DNA of 64,000 bases from an uncultured Eubacteriales bacterium (GTDB lineage Bacteria; Bacillota; Clostridia; Christensenellales; Borkfalkiaceae). This document shows, in pieces, positions 26,714 to 36,394 of this stretch (position 1 is the stretch's first letter; every line of letters begins with the position of its first letter). The notes below the pieces were generated by a model. It searched no databases, was not told the origin of the DNA, and worked only from the letters and a program-made list of their open reading frames with translations. The translations under genes were made by a program, and so were the position numbers. The stretch is from positions 1-64,000 of the forward strand of contig UQHL01000011.1 of the NCBI GenBank assembly GCA_900540805.1, given 5' to 3'.

Positions 26714-29014
26714 TTATACCCTCCTCTTTACGACGGCGATCAGCGCCGCCAAAATTCCCGAAACGCCGCCCAGCACCTTTTCGCTTCCTTTGATGTAGGG
26801 AGAAATTAAAAATTCTTCGTCGTCGTCTTTTTCCTCGTAGGGATAATCCTCTCTTTCGGGACGTTTCGAACTTTCATATTTCGAGTCCACTATATTTGGT
26901 TTTTTATCGAGATTACTAACGGAAATATTATCGAGCGTAAATTTCCCGACCATTAAAGCGTCCCCGCCGGTAGAATCGTAGCCCAAGTCTCCCATCCCCC
27001 AGAATTGTACGAATCCGAGCGGCGTGAAACCAAAATCCTTCATGAGAACAGTTTCGTAAAATCCGTCGTCGTATTTCATCTTCACCGTCAGAACACCGTC
27101 CTCCATGGTCATTTTGATCTTTACAATCTTATCCGCGTTGGCGGCGTCGTAAAAATCGAATTTATCGGGAAGCTCGAAACTTTGATATGCGCCGTAGTTA
27201 TTCAGCATCAATTTGGTCTTGGAAGTTTTTTCCCATGTTTCGGCGTCGAGATCGACATAAAAATACAACAGCGGCGCCGTGCCGTAAAATTCCCCGAAAT
27301 TAACGATGTCTTCCACGTATTCCCTGTCGCAGCCGAAGCTCACGCCGATCCACGAGGAAACAGGGTACGTTTTGTTGCCTTTTTCGTCATAAACCACCCG
27401 CCTTCTCAAGTCGGTGATATCGAATCTCAGTTCAAAATTCGAGTATTTTCTACGCGTCGCAAACGTCGTGTCCTGCGCCACATTGTTAAAGTGAAGCTGT
27501 CCCTCCGAAACGTATAAGCCGCTGGAGATCCCGCCGAACCCCGTCGATTTTATATACCAGTCATTGACATTATAATCGTCGTCGTTAAAGTCGGCGATGA
27601 TCTCGGAGTTCTGCGGCCGATCGTAATAGTTGTTAAGTATCACAACGTTGTCGATCTCCGCCTCGACTGCGCCTGCCGCCACGCTTTTCTGCCCTAGGCA
27701 GATATATCCCTCCGCGTTTGTTCCTTCCGCACGCAAAATCATCTCCCCGTCGATAAAAATTTCCGCCGTTCCGTCAGCCGAAACCTCCGTTTGCAACGTA
27801 AATTTGCCCGTCGGCAGCAACGCTTCGCCTTTCGTGACGACGGCGTTTTCGTCCGCGTATTTCACTGTCATTTTCCAGGCTTCCGAACTTTTTGTAAAAC
27901 CGATATAGGTGGAGCCTGCGCTCAAAATTTCCGAATTGAGCTTTTCCAGTCCGTAGCACAAACCGAACTGCCCGCCATTCGTTATTTTTTTAATATCTAC
28001 GTTTACTTCCGCAGACAGGCAGTTTTTATTTATGTCCTTTGTGGCCGTCGCTTTTCTCCGCGCCGTGAGATTGTAACCCTCTTCGTTTTCCTCGGAAAAA
28101 AGCACCCTGCCGTCGTGTCCGAATTTTAATTCGCTGGCGGGGGAAACACTGTAATAATAATCCTTTAATACGTCTTCCTCGCCGAATCGTGCAATCTCCT
28201 TACATCCGTTTTCGGTTACGGAACCTACTTTTACCTCGTAGAGTTCTGCGTCGAGAACATGCTTGGACGTATCGGTACTCTCCATAAAATACACGCCGAC
28301 CTGTCCGCCTGCGATCGCGGGAAGTTTTTGAGAAGACGTCTTCAACACCGTCTTATAGTCCGCCGCGGACAAACTTTTGACGGACAGGGAAAAATCTCCA
28401 TTATACAAATAGTCTATCTTCAGGCTACCCTCCGCAACTTTTCCGTCACGGAAAATATCCGAAACGTCGAAAGCGTAACCGTCCTTGTTTTCGACAACGT
28501 TTCCCTCGCCGTCCACCAGCTTTCTGTCCGTGACGTAAGGCGTTTGATATTTTATTTTGCCGTTTTGCATCGTGAGGGTATGCAGCCCTGCTTTCTGTTC
28601 GATCACTTTGTCGATCGTCGAAGAAAAAGCGGATTGTCCGTCGCCCGTGATTCCCGACGCGCCGAAAATGATCCCCATCCAGCCCGTGTTTCCGCTCGTC
28701 TCTCCCAAAAACAGCTCCTTTATATCGATCTCCACGCGAGCGCCTGCGCCCCCAGTCGGTGTTTTCGTCGTGATCCCCGTACCGTTGCTGCCGTTTTTTA
28801 CTTTCACGACGTTTTTGTCGTAGGCCAAATCGATACCGCTGTCGTAGTACAGCCACTTTTCGACGTCGATCTTATCCCCTGTAAAATCGTCGTTTACGAG
28901 GGTTTTCCTCGTAGCCCCCGCGGAGACGGAAACAGTACCAAAACCGCCTGCCGCCGAGCATATCGTCACAGCTAAAACCGCCGTTAAAACAACGAATACA
29001 TTCCTCTTTTTCAT
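26714..29014 (-). CDS. Exported laminin-G/concanavalin-like surface protein with C-terminal membrane segment
   Basis: The 766-residue protein starts at the ATG at 29014, behind GAGGAG; a longer frame begins inside the ribosome site region and overlaps the previous gene. A Sec signal peptide (cleavage near SVSAGA) is followed by three concanavalin/LamG-like sandwich modules, each with NDDFTGDKIDVEKW- or FNDDDYNVNDWY-like starts. The C-terminus has an acidic linker (EEKDDDEEF), a hydrophobic helix (GGVSGILAALIAVV) and KRRV. This looks like a C-terminal membrane anchor but lacks the GCGS motif found in loci 2 and 3. No catalytic motif was seen; glycan binding is inferred. Confidence 0.75.
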   Translation of the reverse strand: MKKRNVFVVLTAVLAVTICSAAGGFGTVSVSAGATRKTLVNDDFTGDKIDVEKWLYYDSGIDLAYDKNVVKVKNGSNGTGITTKTPTGGAGARVEIDIKELFLGETSGNTGWMGIIFGASGITGDGQSAFSSTIDKVIEQKAGLHTLTMQNGKIKYQTPYVTDRKLVDGEGNVVENKDGYAFDVSDIFRDGKVAEGSLKIDYLYNGDFSLSVKSLSAADYKTVLKTSSQKLPAIAGGQVGVYFMESTDTSKHVLDAELYEVKVGSVTENGCKEIARFGEEDVLKDYYYSVSPASELKFGHDGRVLFSEENEEGYNLTARRKATATKDINKNCLSAEVNVDIKKITNGGQFGLCYGLEKLNSEILSAGSTYIGFTKSSEAWKMTVKYADENAVVTKGEALLPTGKFTLQTEVSADGTAEIFIDGEMILRAEGTNAEGYICLGQKSVAAGAVEAEIDNVVILNNYYDRPQNSEIIADFNDDDYNVNDWYIKSTGFGGISSGLYVSEGQLHFNNVAQDTTFATRRKYSNFELRFDITDLRRRVVYDEKGNKTYPVSSWIGVSFGCDREYVEDIVNFGEFYGTAPLLYFYVDLDAETWEKTSKTKLMLNNYGAYQSFELPDKFDFYDAANADKIVKIKMTMEDGVLTVKMKYDDGFYETVLMKDFGFTPLGFVQFWGMGDLGYDSTGGDALMVGKFTLDNISVSNLDKKPNIVDSKYESSKRPEREDYPYEEKDDDEEFLISPYIKGSEKVLGGVSGILAALIAVVKRRV

Positions 29015-29034
29015 CGGATTAAACGTCTCCTCTT

Positions 29035-30549
29035 TTATTTCAGGCCTGCGATACTCAAAAGTTGTTCCCACCTTCTCGAAATATCGTTGAAATCGTCGTC
29101 GAAAAATTCCTTCGCCGTTTTTTTCGCGCTGCCCTGGGCGGATAAGCTCAATTCCGGCTTCGAGACGAAAGATTCCGTCAGATCCGTTTTATAAAATAAT
29201 TCGTAACTAAATTTTTTGAACAGATATTTTCCGCTCTGCTGATACGCAAAATGAGATTTCATGAAAGAGTTCCAGGACGACATATCAATCTCCCGACCGT
29301 CGCTGAACTTCGCTACGGGCTGGGATTTCAGCGTGTCCACGGCGATCTGCAACGCCTCGTCGGAATAGAAAAATTTCATAAACCTCTTGGCCGCCTCCTT
29401 GGCCGTGGCGTAATTGGGAATAAACGCCCCCAGCTCGTAGGAACTCGTCGCGACCAACCCCCGAGCCTCGCGCACCCTTTGAAGCACCTGTTCGTTCGTC
29501 AATCCTTTCGAAGAGTTAAATTCGGGTGCTTCAACCGAAACGCCGTCCACATAATCGACGAGCTTCGCCAAGGTCGATTCGCCGATGCCCAGCACGTCTT
29601 TTAAGGAACTGATCACGGGGATTTTCATCATCAAAAATTCTTTGCCCTGTGCTGCCGAGTTGCTGGCAATTTCATTCTGAAGCCAACCGCCATTGGGCAT
29701 GATCGCGCCCCTGTTATTGACAAACTGCGTCTGCGCCAGCGTATGCGTCCACGAATTGGAGCCGTCCACGACGTATCCCTCGGGACTGATCAAAGTCTCT
29801 AGCACCTCCAAAGCCTTCAGCCTGCCTTCCTGTTTAAATACTTCCAGGCTAGGTTGTTTATCGCCCGATTTTGCCTGCCAAAAATTATTGTATTCCTCTA
29901 CCGTGGAATACTGCGCCCACCACACGTCGAGGGAGTACGACCAATATCCGCCGTTGCTGTTGTGAATAAAAGGCGTCACCCCTTCCGATTTCAAATCAGC
30001 CGCCAGCTTTGCCAGTTCTGTGGTCGTCCGCGGAATATTCCAATCCGTTCCCAATGTCTGATCGATCAGCGTTTTATTATAGACAATCCCACCCGCGGAA
30101 ACAGTGCTTGGAAGGTAATAATTTACGCCGTCCACCGCAAAGTCCTTCATTACGCCACCCAACTTTTCACGGATTGTCATGCTCTCGCCCTGGAGGGTCG
30201 AATCCAGAACGTCATCAATCGGCTCCAGCATGTTCTGAAAATATCTGAATTTTGGAAGATACCCGAACATCAGATCGGCGCTGTTTCCCGACGCTCCGCT
30301 CTCCAGAGCCGTTTTAAGATAGTTATAATCGGAATTGACAATGAGCGGTTCTACCACATTGATATCGGGATTTTTCACCTTAAATGCGTCCACGATTTTT
30401 TCGAAATATTCTGTGCCCGCGCCCGACTGGCAAAAATAGATTTCGAGATCGGCTACCGAATCGCCGCCCTTATTACCGCAGGACGCAGCGCCGAAAATCG
30501 TCACGCAGGCGAGCGCCGTCGCCGTTAAATATGCTATCTTCTTTTTCAT
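29035..30549 (-). CDS. Sugar ABC transporter solute-binding lipoprotein
   Basis: This extracellular family 1 solute-binding protein has 504 residues and lipobox GAASC (C24). It shows the usual LEIYFCQSGAG start and an NGGWLQNEI ligand-site segment. It lies 12 bp after the permease gene in the operon and provides the capture step for oligosaccharides. At 504 residues it is larger than maltose-type proteins, in the range seen for proteins that bind longer oligosaccharides. Confidence 0.93.
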   Translation of the reverse strand: MKKKIAYLTATALACVTIFGAASCGNKGGDSVADLEIYFCQSGAGTEYFEKIVDAFKVKNPDINVVEPLIVNSDYNYLKTALESGASGNSADLMFGYLPKFRYFQNMLEPIDDVLDSTLQGESMTIREKLGGVMKDFAVDGVNYYLPSTVSAGGIVYNKTLIDQTLGTDWNIPRTTTELAKLAADLKSEGVTPFIHNSNGGYWSYSLDVWWAQYSTVEEYNNFWQAKSGDKQPSLEVFKQEGRLKALEVLETLISPEGYVVDGSNSWTHTLAQTQFVNNRGAIMPNGGWLQNEIASNSAAQGKEFLMMKIPVISSLKDVLGIGESTLAKLVDYVDGVSVEAPEFNSSKGLTNEQVLQRVREARGLVATSSYELGAFIPNYATAKEAAKRFMKFFYSDEALQIAVDTLKSQPVAKFSDGREIDMSSWNSFMKSHFAYQQSGKYLFKKFSYELFYKTDLTESFVSKPELSLSAQGSAKKTAKEFFDDDFNDISRRWEQLLSIAGLK

Positions 30550-30561
30550 TTTCGTTACTCC

Positions 30562-31422
30562 TTATCCTTTTAATCCACCCGCTACGGTGTTATTCATAAT
30601 GGTATCCTGGCACACGACAAACACGATCAAAATGGGAACGATGGAAAGCATGACGCCCGCAAACAGTAAGGGATAGCTGTTCGGTAGCAGACTGTATCCG
30701 ATGTTCAAGTTGAAATCCTGTAATCCCACCGATAACGGCGGCAATTTATTAAGATACATGAGCGGCGTTTGATAGTCGTTCCAGAAGCCGATTGCCGCCA
30801 AAATCATCAGCGACAAAACTGAAGGAACCGCCTGGGGCAGAATTATGTTGAAAAATACCTGAAAGTCGCTTGCGCCGTCGATAAATCCCGCCTCGGCATA
30901 GCTCCAACTTACGTTGGAAAAAAAGCCATACATGACGATGAAATTAAAACCAAACCCGCTGCAAAACATGAGCAGCAATAAAGGCGAATTGTCTATCCCC
31001 ATATTTTTAACGAGTCTAAACTGCGCGGGTAAGCTTCCCACTATGGGCAAAATCATCACAACCAAAGAGATGTAAAACAAAATATTCCGCCCAAAAAATT
31101 TGTATTTATTCACTACGTACGCCATGGTCGTAGAACAGGCCACGCTCAATACAGTCGCGCCCACCGTGTACCAGACGCTGTTGAACAGCATTCCCAACAT
31201 GGATGTCTTTCCTGATTTTACCATCGTAAAGGCCTGAACGTAATTTTTGAAAACGAATTTTGAAGGAACTTCAAACGGATGCAAGATAAAGACGTTGTTG
31301 TCCTCCATCAATCCCGCTACGACGCCCCACAGGAACGTATAACAGATGGATAAGGCATAGGCGCCAAATAAAATAAAGACAATGATATATACCGTATTTA
31401 TTTTAATTTTTGCTTTCTTCAT
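30562..31422 (-). CDS. Sugar ABC transporter permease (MalG/ThuG type)
   Basis: The 286-residue inner-membrane permease has about six helices and the EAA loop around YAEAGFIDGASDFQVFFNIILP, which docks the ATPase. I start at the ATG at 31422 with AAGGAG upstream, rather than at a frame start inside the preceding gene. It pairs with the permease encoded at 31437-32363. No MsmX/MalK ATPase is in the operon, so a shared one encoded elsewhere is expected. Confidence 0.94.
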   Translation of the reverse strand: MKKAKIKINTVYIIVFILFGAYALSICYTFLWGVVAGLMEDNNVFILHPFEVPSKFVFKNYVQAFTMVKSGKTSMLGMLFNSVWYTVGATVLSVACSTTMAYVVNKYKFFGRNILFYISLVVMILPIVGSLPAQFRLVKNMGIDNSPLLLLMFCSGFGFNFIVMYGFFSNVSWSYAEAGFIDGASDFQVFFNIILPQAVPSVLSLMILAAIGFWNDYQTPLMYLNKLPPLSVGLQDFNLNIGYSLLPNSYPLLFAGVMLSIVPILIVFVVCQDTIMNNTVAGGLKG

Positions 31423-31436
31423 TTCGCCTCTCCTTA

Positions 31437-32363
31437 CTAATACTGGATATCGTCGCACAGCCTGTTCATAACTCTTCTGACGAACAGGACGATCGGCAGG
31501 GCAATCAGCGTAAAGAAAAGACCTACTGCGGACGCATAGCTCTGCATGTTACTACTGGTGGAATAATAGACTTTATCAAATATCCAAAAGGAGATCGTCG
31601 TCGTTTTATGCGCGCCGCCCGTAAAAAGCAGAATGGGGCCGCTCGCCGTAAAAATCCCGATAAACGTAAACGTGATCAGCGTCGTCAACGTTGGCCATGT
31701 CAACGGCAAAATAATTTGAAACAGTTCCCGCACTCGTCCAGCACCGTCTAGTCTCGCCGCCTCCAGCACCTCGGCGGGAATACGCGCCATCGCGCCGTTC
31801 AATAAAATCAAATTTGTCCCGAATCCCGTCCAAATACAATAAACGACAATTGTACCCAGCGCGTATTCATCCTGACCAAGCAGTTCGGGAACCCTTTCGA
31901 GGCCCAATATCTTTTGCATCAGAGACGCCACAGGTCCATTTACACCGACTATATTCGCAAACAGCATCGTCAGTACGACGGAACTTATGATCGACGGCAG
32001 AAAAAAAACTACTCTGAAAAATTTATAGCCGGGAATCTTTTTATAAATGAAGTAAGCCACAAAAACGGTCAGCGGCAAAATGACGAGGAGCGATGTCGAA
32101 AAAAATACCATTGTATTTTTCAGCGCCAGCAAAATACTTTTATCCGAGTTGATGCCGCCCGAAAACTCTTGGAACATCATTTTGAAATTGTCCCAGGTGA
32201 AAAACAGCTCCCCACCCTTTTCCTGACGAAATGCAAGAAGTATGGAATCGATATTGACATACAAATAAAACAACAAAAAATTTATCAACGGCACGATTAT
32301 CATCGCAAGGATGAAAATCCCCCTTTTATAATTGATTTTTTTACCTTTTCCCGCCGTTTCCAT
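31437..32363 (-). CDS. Sugar ABC transporter permease (MalF/UgpA type)
   Basis: The 308-residue permease is the first gene of catabolic operon 1. It has six predicted helices and the EAA motif LEAARLDGAGRVRELFQIILP. A promoter with a 17-bp spacer lies 29 bp upstream and GAGAGG serves as ribosome site. It forms the import channel with the next gene product. Confidence 0.94.
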   Translation of the reverse strand: METAGKGKKINYKRGIFILAMIIVPLINFLLFYLYVNIDSILLAFRQEKGGELFFTWDNFKMMFQEFSGGINSDKSILLALKNTMVFFSTSLLVILPLTVFVAYFIYKKIPGYKFFRVVFFLPSIISSVVLTMLFANIVGVNGPVASLMQKILGLERVPELLGQDEYALGTIVVYCIWTGFGTNLILLNGAMARIPAEVLEAARLDGAGRVRELFQIILPLTWPTLTTLITFTFIGIFTASGPILLFTGGAHKTTTISFWIFDKVYYSTSSNMQSYASAVGLFFTLIALPIVLFVRRVMNRLCDDIQY

Positions 32364-32391
32364 TCGCTATACCTCTCAATCCGATACCTAG

Positions 32392-32420
32392 ATTATATCA
32401 TAATCCGTTTTATCATTCAA
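32392..32420 (-). promoter_or_regulatory. Promoter of catabolic operon 1
   Basis: Minus-strand TTGAAT (32415-32420), a 17-bp spacer and TATAAT (32392-32397) lie 29 bp before the first permease ATG. All eleven genes down to 14508 follow without an obvious internal terminator. Confidence 0.8.
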
Positions 32421-33226
32421 TTCATTTTATATTCTCCTATTCTCACTTTGTACGATTTTTCAAATAAATTAATAAAGCAATCAAACGTTCTTTAACTTTA
32501 ATAAATAAGCCGAGTCAATGTTAATACGAGCGATAAAAGCCTCTGTTTATGTAAGAACAGAAATCACAGAAAACGCTTTTTCTTTTAATATAATATGATT
32601 AAAGCGACAGAGCAAGGTGTTTTACTCACCGCCACAAAACACGTATGGAAGAACTCGGGCAACAGAAAAAGAACTATCCGAGCTGTTTCGGATAGTCCTT
32701 TTTCTCTTATTTCATCTGCTTTTCGCTTTTGGTTTCTTCGTATCGCTTCCGACTTTCTAACCGTTTTCTAACGTTTTTTCTTTCCGCCCGCCTTTACCGA
32801 ATACTGCGCGCTCGGAGCGTCATCACAGGTACCTTCCGTTATTCCACCCTACTATTTGCTGCTTATCATTCAAGCACAACGCCCTTCAGTCTCTCTTCTG
32901 TATATCCTTTTCATCTGTCCATCGGTAAATTTCGACGTCTTTTCCATCAGCCGGTTTCAATATATATTTCGGTGCTTTCAACGTTAATATATACCCCGGA
33001 TTGCTTTGCCAAGGTGATATATTTCTGTTTTCCTTAACGTTTTTTCTATCTTTCTTTTTCGCTTAACCCGTTTTCCATTATATCTTCTTTTTTAGTGCCC
33101 TCAGTTTATTTTCCGACTTTTACAATCTGAAAGCCCCGGGTAAAGCGTATCGAACCGACGATATTGATAAAACGGCCTTCTTCACGGCATTTAGGGGCAA
33201 AATTCGTTTCGGTTAGTTCTAACCGC
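32421..33226. other. 806-bp region without intact gene
   Basis: I find no gene with a ribosome site here. The minus strand between about 33120 and 32700 has short open stretches broken by stops, ending before the hairpin at 32673-32696. This looks like a decayed gene, unidentified. A small hairpin CGGTTAG/CTAACCG (33210-33225) lies just beyond the stop of the Gfo/Idh gene but lacks a T-run. The repeat at 32673-32729 is listed separately. Confidence 0.5.
32673..32729. repeat. 57-bp dispersed repeat with hairpin, copy 1
   Basis: The stretch is identical to 51153-51209 except for one base (C at 32698, A at 51178) and lies in the same orientation 18.5 kb away. Its left part is a hairpin (ACTATCCGA/TCGGATAGT, loop GCTGTT) flanked by T-runs on both strands, so it can terminate in either direction. 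The right part is TTTTCTCTTATTTCATCTGC and beyond. Confidence 0.85.
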
Positions 33227-34090
33227 TTAAATATCAAACCATTCAAACGGTTTTTTCAGCGCCTTTCTCGCAGTATCGAGCATTCCCATGAGATCTATCG
33301 TTTCTCCGCTATCTACTTCGGGAATACCCGTGGCAAAAAAATCGACAAGGTGTTCCATGGCCCTTTCCTGATAACCGTCCTGAATGCTGTAATAACGCGC
33401 AGACCCGTCGGGCATTTCCGCAGAAACGATAAACGGTACGCCGCAATCATCCGTATGCATCTGTAAAAATCCAGCATATCTGCCTTCGCCGTAATCGACG
33501 ACGATGTTTCTGTTTCTTCCGTTCTGGACCGCCATCATGCGCTTCGCTCCACTCTTCATGACCGTGCACATCATCTCAAAAATATGAATCGCATAAATAT
33601 CGAATACATAACACCCGCACACCATGCACTGCGCCGCGCCGACGGGATTTTCCCGATACGGTTTCAGCTCGTCGGAAAACCGCAGGGCAGACGTGGAATA
33701 CATCGGCGTCCCATGCTCTTTTGCCAGAGCAAACAGCTTTTCCGCCGTCGCCTTATCGGGCGAAAACGTCTTGTCGATATACGTCGGCTTTCCGCTCTTT
33801 AAGGCGTATTCGGAAAGCTCGTAATGCAGTTCGGGATTATCGGGAGAAAGAACTACGATAAAGTCCGATTTATCTACAAGCTCCTCCACACTATTACACC
33901 GTTCCGTCCCATGCGCCTTGCACCATTCGTCGGTAGTTACTCCATCATAAGGGGAAACTTCCGTCTTTGCATAAGCATAACACACATCGAAACCGAGTTC
34001 CTTTGCGCGCGGATTATTACGAATCATATCCGGATAATTATTCGCATGCCATTCACTTAAAAAGTTGTCAATAAAACCTATTTTTTTCAT
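33227..34090 (-). CDS. Gfo/Idh/MocA-family oxidoreductase
   Basis: This is a putative NAD(P)-dependent sugar or inositol dehydrogenase-like protein of 287 residues, starting at the ATG at 34090 behind AAAGGAG. The N-terminal Rossmann region is atypical: KKIGFIDNFLSEWHANNY replaces the usual GxGxxG, so nucleotide binding may be altered. The segments VVLSPDNPELHYELSEYALK and GKPTYIDKTFSPD match the family's second half of the Rossmann fold, including the EKP-like position read here as DKT. It is shorter than the two Gfo/Idh proteins of locus 2 and stands alone between two gene-poor regions. The role is unclear; it may be a divergent or regulatory member. Confidence 0.78.
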   Translation of the reverse strand: MKKIGFIDNFLSEWHANNYPDMIRNNPRAKELGFDVCYAYAKTEVSPYDGVTTDEWCKAHGTERCNSVEELVDKSDFIVVLSPDNPELHYELSEYALKSGKPTYIDKTFSPDKATAEKLFALAKEHGTPMYSTSALRFSDELKPYRENPVGAAQCMVCGCYVFDIYAIHIFEMMCTVMKSGAKRMMAVQNGRNRNIVVDYGEGRYAGFLQMHTDDCGVPFIVSAEMPDGSARYYSIQDGYQERAMEHLVDFFATGIPEVDSGETIDLMGMLDTARKALKKPFEWFDI

Positions 34091-34894
34091 TGATATTTTT
34101 CTCCTTTTCACATTTTCATTATGTAAAGCCTGAATCATTCCTCCGCCTGATCGGATAAAAGAAAATAGCATAAAAATTTTCTGAACAGGCTATTAGCCAT
34201 TTCATCTATAATCAGCGTTAAAACAAATCTATCGAGAACAAGCGTCACCAAAGCCTTGCCTGTTCAAATAAAAAATTTTGCGCTCCGAGGCACGAGATAT
34301 ACCGTCCGTGGATGCAAAAGCCAATCTCTCTCCTGCCACGCGGGATTTCAGGAATGGACCGCCTTTTCATCGACAGACGGCTTTATTTTTATCGGCAAAA
34401 TATAGGGCGTTGCTTTTGAGGTAAGCGCCGTCAGTCAAGTCCTGAGGATTTTCCGTCACTTATTGAAAAGACGACGTTTTTTGATTCACATAAAAATTCT
34501 TAAATCGTGTTTTTTACGAAACTGCCGGCAACATAAAATACCTTTCATGGCGAAAATCCATCGCTTGCGTCCGTTATCGGCGGCCAAGATAAATAATCCA
34601 AACATTCTCTCATCATCGGCCCCGACTGCGAACCGGTATTAGGACGGCTTTTCGGTAAAATGTATATTATGCCCGTTTCGTTTCTCTTTCGGCCGCAAAA
34701 TTGTTTATAGCGCATTGAAATCCCCAATCCAATATTGAACGGAATAGTTTCAGGCGCCCCCGCCGAAAGCTGTCAGGAATCTGTTCGATTTCTTCAAGCG
34801 GGCAATCTTCGGATTATCCATGCATTCTCTTTGACGGTATAATGCAATCCCGGACGCAACTTTTGAAGCTATACAAATTCCCTTTTTCAAATGT
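34091..34894. other. 804-bp gene-poor region with possible gene remnant
   Basis: No complete gene is evident. On the minus strand, 34727-34545 reads as a 60-codon stretch beginning MGISMRYKQF, with an apparent open extension upstream in another frame and no ribosome site. It could be a fragment of a lost gene and I do not recognise it. Small inverted repeats occur (GAACAGGC near 34180 with GCCTGTTC near 34260). Confidence 0.4.
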
Positions 34895-36394
34895 TTATTC
34901 GGCGGCGATATTTGTCAAAACCATTACGCTGTTCGGCCTGATGATGAGATTCAAGGCTCCGTTTTCCACAGATACGGTATTGCTCTTGTCAATGCCGAGC
35001 GTCTGTCCGTCCATGGGAATAGAATTTTCCGTCACCTCGTATTTATCCATGCTCCCCGATGAAAAATTTGCGTTTACGACGGATAATTTTTCCTGCGTAG
35101 CGCCGCTGTTTGCCAAAAGATACGTCCATTTTCCGCCCTCGTTTTGCAATGCAACCATGCAGACGTTTCCAAATTCGTTCAAATCCGTGCCGTATATCGA
35201 ACTGTTCCTATCCGTATATCTCGTAATGAGCGAATAGGTGTAATATTGCGGACGGAGCTCCCAATTTTTATTTTTATACTTCCAAAGCCCCAGGTCCATC
35301 ATCGTACCGTCGTAATAGCTGTTTCCGAGGACCCAATAGCTCATATATGTGAAACCGCTGTCGAGGGCGTTTATCGCAAACCTCGCGACATACATCGCCC
35401 GTCTATACGTATCCGTATCCATCTGTGCGGCGGCCGACGGGGGATTTGTCGTCTCGTTGGAACCGAATTCGCTTACGCCGTAGGCTTTGCCCGCCGTATC
35501 CGCCAATTCCGCAAAGGGTTTCATGCCCATTTTCATCGTCGCGTTATCGTTGCTGTTTCTGAGCTTATAAAACGACCCCGTATAGCGATCGAAAAGATCG
35601 CCGACGCTTTCGAAAACCTCTTCAAAGATTTCATAGTCGGATACTTCGGCGGGGCCGCTCAAACAATAAGCTTCGCGGATTCCTTCCTTTGTAAGCTTCG
35701 CATCGACGGCCTCTATCATCCGACGAAAACCGCCGCTGCGGACGTATTCCGTACTCGGCTCGGGATAAAAGCTGATTTCATTGATGACCGAACCGTAACC
35801 CATTTCCGTCAAATGCTTTAAGGCGGCATATACGGACTCTGCAAACTCCGCGTCGTCTGCGGGAAGATCCAGCCAGCCCGGCGCTTCGCCGTCCCGGTTC
35901 AACGCATTCCAGCTGGCGGGATAAATACCATACCAACTGAGATTCATCCTGATATCGTGCTTTTTGCACAAATCGAGAACCTTATACACGCATTGCATTT
36001 TTACGGTATTCCAATTAAAACCATCCTCATTCAGTACCTCGGGGTCGTCGTTATCGTTCTCCAATTCGTACCAATCGGGAATGATACACATTCTCGTGAC
36101 GTCTATCTTCATGTATTCCAACCGTTCCTCCCAAACGGCGACGTCTTGATCGGTGATGTTCGCGTCGATTCCGTCCAATCCCACATAGCTTCCCGAAAAC
36201 AGGCACTGGTCCATCTGCGCGCCGATCCCCTCGAATTTATACCTTTTTGCCTCGTCGTCGATATCGACGCGAGTATATCCGTCGGGAATCACGGCGTTTT
36301 CCGAAGCAGACGGGGAGGAATCCCCGCCTGCCGCGCAGGAGGAACCGACAAGTATAAATATACTTCCCAGAATAACAGAAACTAATTTTTTCAT
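34895..36394 (-). CDS. Clan GH-A glycosidase lipoprotein (GH30/GH5-like)
   Basis: The 499-residue lipoprotein (lipobox GSSC, C20) has a TIM barrel of clan GH-A style. It starts with the GH30-like KFEGIGAQMDQ, has the likely acid/base N205-E206 in SVINEISFYPEP and the likely nucleophile E309 in YGVSEFGSNE. A C-terminal beta-sandwich (WTYLLANSGATQEKL) resembles the side domain of GH30 enzymes. The exact family and substrate are uncertain. Its ATG overlaps the stop of the upstream glycerophosphodiesterase-like gene by 4 bp, with GAAGGAG upstream. It is the last gene of operon 2; no terminator hairpin is obvious behind it. Confidence 0.78.
   Translation of the reverse strand: MKKLVSVILGSIFILVGSSCAAGGDSSPSASENAVIPDGYTRVDIDDEAKRYKFEGIGAQMDQCLFSGSYVGLDGIDANITDQDVAVWEERLEYMKIDVTRMCIIPDWYELENDNDDPEVLNEDGFNWNTVKMQCVYKVLDLCKKHDIRMNLSWYGIYPASWNALNRDGEAPGWLDLPADDAEFAESVYAALKHLTEMGYGSVINEISFYPEPSTEYVRSGGFRRMIEAVDAKLTKEGIREAYCLSGPAEVSDYEIFEEVFESVGDLFDRYTGSFYKLRNSNDNATMKMGMKPFAELADTAGKAYGVSEFGSNETTNPPSAAAQMDTDTYRRAMYVARFAINALDSGFTYMSYWVLGNSYYDGTMMDLGLWKYKNKNWELRPQYYTYSLITRYTDRNSSIYGTDLNEFGNVCMVALQNEGGKWTYLLANSGATQEKLSVVNANFSSGSMDKYEVTENSIPMDGQTLGIDKSNTVSVENGALNLIIRPNSVMVLTNIAAE

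Noticed and set aside
34545..34727. Small minus-strand gene of 60 codons
   Set aside because: No ribosome site and no recognisable family; flanking out-of-frame coding-like sequence suggests a remnant, so it is noted only within the gene-poor region.
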